NCBI GenBank assembly: GCA_900547655.1
Contig: URHQ01000026.1
Coordinates: 1-23,339 of the forward strand
Source of the DNA: an uncultured Collinsella sp.
GTDB taxonomy: Bacteria; Actinomycetota; Coriobacteriia; Coriobacteriales; Coriobacteriaceae
DNA: 23,339 nucleotides
Reading direction: 5' to 3'
The translations under genes were made by a program, and so were the position numbers. Numbering within the stretch: position 1 is the stretch's first letter; each line of letters starts with the position of its first letter. Positions 20,221 to 23,339 of this stretch are shown one piece after another. The notes beneath the pieces were generated by a model. It did no database searches, was not told where the DNA came from, and was given only the letters and a program-made list of their open reading frames with translations.

Positions 20221-21936
20221 CTATTGTGCCGAGCCCGCGACGGGCTCAAAATGCTTGTCCTTCACGGCAGCAGCCAGACGATCGGCCAAGTTGCGAACGC
20301 GCGGATCCAGGCGCGCGGCACCCGGGTTGACGAAGAAGCGCGCCGTGCAGTCCATAATGCGGCCGGTGATGACCAAGTCGTTGTCGCGCAGCGTGACGCC
20401 CGTCGCGGTAATGTCCACGATGCGATCGGCCATACCGACGATGGGGCCCAGCTCAATGTTACCGTGCAGGGAGACGATATCGGCGTTCACGCCGCGCTCG
20501 GCATACCAGGCGCTCGCGATGCGCGGGTACTTGGTGGCCACGCGAAGCGACCCGCGGCGGGCATAGTTGCGCTCGGCCTGGCCGGCGCGCCATGCGGGCT
20601 CCGCCTCGATAAACGTGCACAGGCCGTAGCCCAGATCGACCAGCTGCAGCAGGTTGAGGTCGGCCTCGATAAGCGAGTCCCAGCCGCAGATGCCGCAGTC
20701 GGCGCCGCCGCAGCCCACAAAGGCGGGCGCGTCGCTGGGGCGCACAATGACAAACTCGATATCTCCGACTGCACCCTCGCCGGCACGCGTGTCGCGACCG
20801 CGCACGATGAGGTGACGGCCGGGGTCACGCAGCTCAGAGACATCCAGGCCCGCAGCCTCGAGCACGTCGAGCGTGTCGGCCTTAAGCGAGCCCTTGGGCA
20901 CGGCAATGCGCAGCGGGCCCTCGGCGCCACGGCCCGCTGCGTGATCGCCATCGGAAGCGGCGTCCTCGACCGAGGTGCGCGCAGCCTCCAAGCGCTCGAG
21001 CGAAAAGGCGAAGCCCGCCGCCGGCACCTCGATACCGTCGCCAAATGCGCCGGTAAAGATGGAGTCATAGCGTCCGCCCGAACCCACCGGATCAGGCAGG
21101 CCGCCGGCATAGGCCTTAAAGACCAGGCCCGTGTAGTAATCGAAAGAGTTCATGATGGAGAAGTCGAACGACAGCACCTGGGCGTCCTCGGGCGCCAGGC
21201 CATCGACCAGGGCACGCAGCTCGCGCGTCAGCGGCGCGACAATGCCCGCCGCCGCCAGAAGCGCATCCACGCGGTCGAGTACCTCGGCACCGCCGTGCAG
21301 ACGCGGCAGCTCGCCAATGGCGGCCTTGACGGCCTCGGACTCGGCGCTTGCAGCCACGCGGGCATCGAGGCCCACAAAGTCGTTGGCGTGCACGCAGCGC
21401 AGCGCCTCGGTAGCAAGCTCGCGGTCCTTGCACGCCGCAAGCAGTTCCTTAAACGGACGCACGCTGCCCGCGATAATGCGCGCATCGGACAGCGCCAGCT
21501 TGCGCACCGCCTCGGCCACGAGCGAGACAATCTCGACGTCGCCCGCGGTGTCGCCCGCGCCGATGAGCTCAAAACCCAGTTGCGTAAACTGACGCGAGCC
21601 GCCAGCATTGCGCTGGCACTCACGAACCACCGGCGCCTCGTAGCGCAGGCGCAGCGGCAGATCGGCCGCGCGCATGCGGGTCGAAACCAGGCGAACGATC
21701 GGCAGCGTGTTGTCGGGACGAACCACCAGCAAGCGACCGTCATCATCAAAGAGCTTAAACGGCGTATCCGCAATGCGGCCGCCCTCCTCGAGCGAACCCT
21801 TGTCCTCGAGCAGCGGCGTCTCGACCGGCAGGTAATGATGCTCCCTGAAGCAGCCCTTCACCGTCAGCGCAATCTCCTCGCGCGCCTGAGCCTCCTCGGG
21901 CAATATATCCCGGAATCCCCACGGTGTGGCCGTCAT
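20221..21936 (-). CDS. hisG: Fused HisZ-HisG: ATP phosphoribosyltransferase regulatory and catalytic subunits
   Basis: The protein is a single 571-residue chain with no stop or frame break. Residues 1 to about 320 are HisZ, a HisRS-like domain: TPWGFRDILPEEA, RPDNTLPIVRL, RQFTQLGFELIG, FDYYTGLVFKAYA and GSGGRYD. A hydrophilic linker (about 321-340) leads to a short-form HisG from residue 341: PLRIAVPKGSLK, FVIVRPSDAPAFV, GADCGICGWDSL, RVATKYPR and the PRPP loop DITATGVTL. Short HisG lacks the C-terminal regulatory domain and normally needs a separate HisZ for activity and feedback inhibition by histidine; here the two are covalently joined. It is the first gene of the operon, with GAGGAGG eight bases before the ATG. 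It catalyses the first, committed step. Confidence 0.93.
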   Translation of the reverse strand: MTATPWGFRDILPEEAQAREEIALTVKGCFREHHYLPVETPLLEDKGSLEEGGRIADTPFKLFDDDGRLLVVRPDNTLPIVRLVSTRMRAADLPLRLRYEAPVVRECQRNAGGSRQFTQLGFELIGAGDTAGDVEIVSLVAEAVRKLALSDARIIAGSVRPFKELLAACKDRELATEALRCVHANDFVGLDARVAASAESEAVKAAIGELPRLHGGAEVLDRVDALLAAAGIVAPLTRELRALVDGLAPEDAQVLSFDFSIMNSFDYYTGLVFKAYAGGLPDPVGSGGRYDSIFTGAFGDGIEVPAAGFAFSLERLEAARTSVEDAASDGDHAAGRGAEGPLRIAVPKGSLKADTLDVLEAAGLDVSELRDPGRHLIVRGRDTRAGEGAVGDIEFVIVRPSDAPAFVGCGGADCGICGWDSLIEADLNLLQLVDLGYGLCTFIEAEPAWRAGQAERNYARRGSLRVATKYPRIASAWYAERGVNADIVSLHGNIELGPIVGMADRIVDITATGVTLRDNDLVITGRIMDCTARFFVNPGAARLDPRVRNLADRLAAAVKDKHFEPVAGSAQ

Positions 21937-21971
21937 CTGGTGAGCCTCCTCATGCTGTGTTTCATATAGAG

Positions 21972-22003
21972 CAGAAGACCGGCATAGCTCCGCCGGTCTT
22001 CTG
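21972..22003 (-). promoter_or_regulatory. Stem-loop in the leader of the his operon
   Basis: CAGAAGACCGGC (21972-21983) pairs perfectly with GCCGGTCTTCTG (21992-22003) around an 8-base loop, 36 bases before the hisZG ATG. No T-run follows on the minus strand and no run of His codons is seen, so it is not a classical his attenuator. It could be an operator, an mRNA-stabilising hairpin or the terminator of the upstream gene. Confidence 0.6.
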
Positions 22004-22080
22004 AGTACTTTAGCATACTAGAGTGTTTGCGGGGAGAATCGTCCTCCGCGGCTCATAGCGTATTCATTTGGAAACATAGG

Positions 22081-22221
22081 GGAAAGCGCGTCCCGCCCGC
22101 CAGCCAAAAACTGGGATGCGGTTTCCGGTTGAGGTCCTCAGCGGAAAGTGTGTCCCATTCTGAGCGCCTGTTCTGGGACGTGTTTTCCGCCAGAAGCCTC
22201 AAGCGGAAAGCACGTCCCGTT
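22081..22221. repeat. Five alternating GGAAA-N5-GTCCC-type motifs, family D
   Basis: The motif GCGGAAAGYRYGTCCCR occurs at 22081-22095 (+), 22111-22126 (-), 22141-22157 (+), 22174-22190 (-) and 22203-22219 (+). Pairs form stems: the third and fourth pair over all 17 positions in + strand RNA, with four G-U pairs. The 22004-22262 gap holds no gene that I can support. Confidence 0.75.
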
Positions 22222-22262
22222 TCTCAAAAAGCGTCAAACGCCAACTCGGCGCCCTGTCCCAC

Positions 22263-23099
22263 TTAGGCGCCAATCGCGCGTCGGTACTCCGCCATAACCT
22301 GAGCGTCGGCTGCCGCGGGATTGGCGAAATAGCGCCAATCATAGGTCTCAGCCGAAACAACTCCGCGATAGCCGCGCGCCACCAGCCTATCCAGGTCGGC
22401 GCGCATATCGCGGTCGCCGTCACCCCAGGCAAGATGCGTCGTGCCATCTGCCGCAACATCGACAAAATGCACGTGGGCGACATCATCGCCAAGCAGATCG
22501 AAATAATCGTCGATGGTATCCCCTGCCACCGCCATAGCGCCCAAATCCAGACACGCCTTAAGTGCCGGATGATCAACTGCCTCGATCATGCGCTTCGTGT
22601 CGGCCGCCGAGTTCACGATCATCGACTCAACCGGCTGTAGGGCCTCGAGCACCAGTCGCACGCCGCGCTCTCCCGCATGCTCGGCAATCGCACGCAGCAT
22701 CGAGGCGCTGCGACCCCACGCGTCCTCGATCGGCTCGTTCAAAAATGCCCAGCCGCTCGAGACCATGACCTGCTCGGCTCCAAGTTCCTCCGCGATATCT
22801 ACAACGTTCTTAAAGTACGCGAGTGTGCGGGCACGCGCCTCATTCCCGCGCGCCGCGATATTCCACGGCTTGGGGTTGTTCTGTTCGGGACAAAGCCCCA
22901 CAATCCGAACCCCATACCGCTGTGATAGCTCCCGCACCTGCTCGAGCGAATCGTATCCATGGCAATCGACATACAGATGCATCGCCCCGGTCCAAAGCTC
23001 GCAACACGTGTAGCCCGAAGCCGACGCCGAAGAAAAGAACTCCTCAAGGTCAAAATAACGATGGCTGATATTCATGACGGCAAGCTGGGGATAGCTCAT
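22263..23099 (-). CDS. Sugar epimerase/isomerase, TIM-barrel, FrlC-like
   Basis: The protein has 278 residues of the AP endonuclease 2 / xylose isomerase-like superfamily. It resembles fructoselysine 3-epimerase FrlC: CCELWTGAMHLYVD, GLCPEQNNPKPWNIA, MVSSGWAF, LVLEALQPVESMIVNSAAD with the first metal Glu, ACLDLGAMAVAGD with Asp, HVHFVDV with His and GVVSAETYDWRY with the last metal Glu. These four ligands bind a divalent metal for epimerising a keto-sugar. The substrate is uncertain; fructosamine and rare hexuloses are possible. TTGGAGAG precedes the ATG. The gene upstream, cut by the window edge, probably belongs to the same pathway. There is no functional link to histidine synthesis. Confidence 0.83.
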   Translation of the reverse strand: MSYPQLAVMNISHRYFDLEEFFSSASASGYTCCELWTGAMHLYVDCHGYDSLEQVRELSQRYGVRIVGLCPEQNNPKPWNIAARGNEARARTLAYFKNVVDIAEELGAEQVMVSSGWAFLNEPIEDAWGRSASMLRAIAEHAGERGVRLVLEALQPVESMIVNSAADTKRMIEAVDHPALKACLDLGAMAVAGDTIDDYFDLLGDDVAHVHFVDVAADGTTHLAWGDGDRDMRADLDRLVARGYRGVVSAETYDWRYFANPAAADAQVMAEYRRAIGA

Positions 23100-23120
23100 A
23101 ATTACTCTCCAACCTAAACG

Positions 23121-23148
23121 AGGCCCCGTTCCATATAGGAGCGGGGCC
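23121..23148 (-). terminator. Hairpin between the edge gene and the epimerase gene
   Basis: GGCCCCGTTCC (23122-23132) pairs with GGAGCGGGGCC (23138-23148), with one G-U pair and loop ATATA. On the minus strand it is followed by TCGTTT, a weak U-tract, so it may be only partly effective and allow read-through into the epimerase gene. Confidence 0.55.
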
Positions 23149-23172
23149 CAATTACATAAACGTTATTTGCTC

Positions 23173-23339
23173 TTAGTAGTCGAACTGGTGATAGTAACGA
23201 CGGTAGTTGAGGTTGTGCTTGGTGACCGTCTCGTAGTAAGCGGCAAGGCGATCGGTAATCAGCGAGGAGAGGATCCACGGAGACACGATGACGCGGAACT
23301 CGTCGTCAAGGCCGGGGATCGCGAACTCGGCGGTGTCGA
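23173..23339 (-). CDS. Unidentified protein, C-terminal 55 residues (truncated by window edge)
   Basis: The minus-strand frame is open from the window edge to the TAA at 23175-23173. The encoded end reads DTAEFAIPGLDDEFRVIVSP, then WILSSLITDRLAAYYETVTK and HNLNYRRYYHQFDY. The aromatic-rich C-terminus is distinctive, but I do not recognise the family. It precedes the FrlC-like epimerase gene by 73 bp on the same strand, so it may be a carbohydrate-metabolism gene; this is inference only. Confidence 0.65.
   Translation of the reverse strand, partial: DTAEFAIPGLDDEFRVIVSPWILSSLITDRLAAYYETVTKHNLNYRRYYHQFDY

Noticed and set aside
18655..21969. A 1104-codon open frame on the + strand across hisC, hisD and hisZG
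   Set aside because: It is antisense to three clearly recognised his genes. The long open frame is a by-product of GC-rich third codon positions, and its translation shows no domain, only Arg/Gly/His/Ala-rich composition.

Overview
The window looks like chromosomal DNA from a high-GC, gut-type actinobacterium of the class Coriobacteriia, most probably Collinsella or a close relative. This is an inference from codon use, the proteins and the gene order (mazG, eno, divIC, ppx, and a compact hisZG-D-C-B-H-A-F-I-E operon). I could not search a database.

Layout. 1-1630 (+): the 3' end of an OmpR-type response regulator overlapping its histidine kinase. 1706-2379 (-): a GatB-like PTS IIB protein and a VOC-fold protein. 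2543-3166 (+): an unknown membrane-anchored protein. 3198-3282 (+): tRNA-Leu(UAA), whose 3' end and terminator are duplicated downstream around a structured insert. 3548-5173: a module with a palindromic repeat, a 33-bp tandem array, a DUF4143-type AAA ATPase and a second copy of the palindrome. 5177-8444 (-): ppx/gppA, divIC and eno. 8723-10185 (+): a second 33-bp-period array and a second DUF4143-type ATPase, lying between eno and mazG. 10225-12192 (-): mazG, a YfcE-like phosphoesterase and a LarC C-terminal-domain protein. 12500-13411 (+): a PHP-family histidinol-phosphatase. 13569-21936 (-): the histidine operon. 22263-23099 (-): a FrlC-like sugar epimerase. 23173-23339 (-): the C-terminus of an unidentified protein.

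How the genes fit together. Every step of histidine synthesis is encoded here: HisZ-HisG as one fused chain, HisE, HisI, HisA, HisF/HisH, HisB (dehydratase only), HisC, HisD, and the PHP phosphatase that supplies the activity HisB lacks. A 75-residue protein of unknown function is translationally coupled between hisI and hisE. The eno-divIC-ppx block with mazG is a familiar actinobacterial neighbourhood, here interrupted by the second ATPase.

The most unusual content is not protein coding. Almost every longer gap holds long palindromic or tandem repeats from several unrelated families: a 67-69-bp palindrome in three copies, two 3-copy arrays both with a 33-bp period, a perfect 31-bp inverted repeat between hisB and hisH, a 23-bp stem-loop between hisF and hisI, a 23-bp palindrome near 12.3 kb, and alternating GGAAA...GTCCC motifs near 22.1 kb. 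The strongest candidate for an undescribed system is the pairing of each DUF4143 ATPase with its own 33-bp-period array directly upstream.
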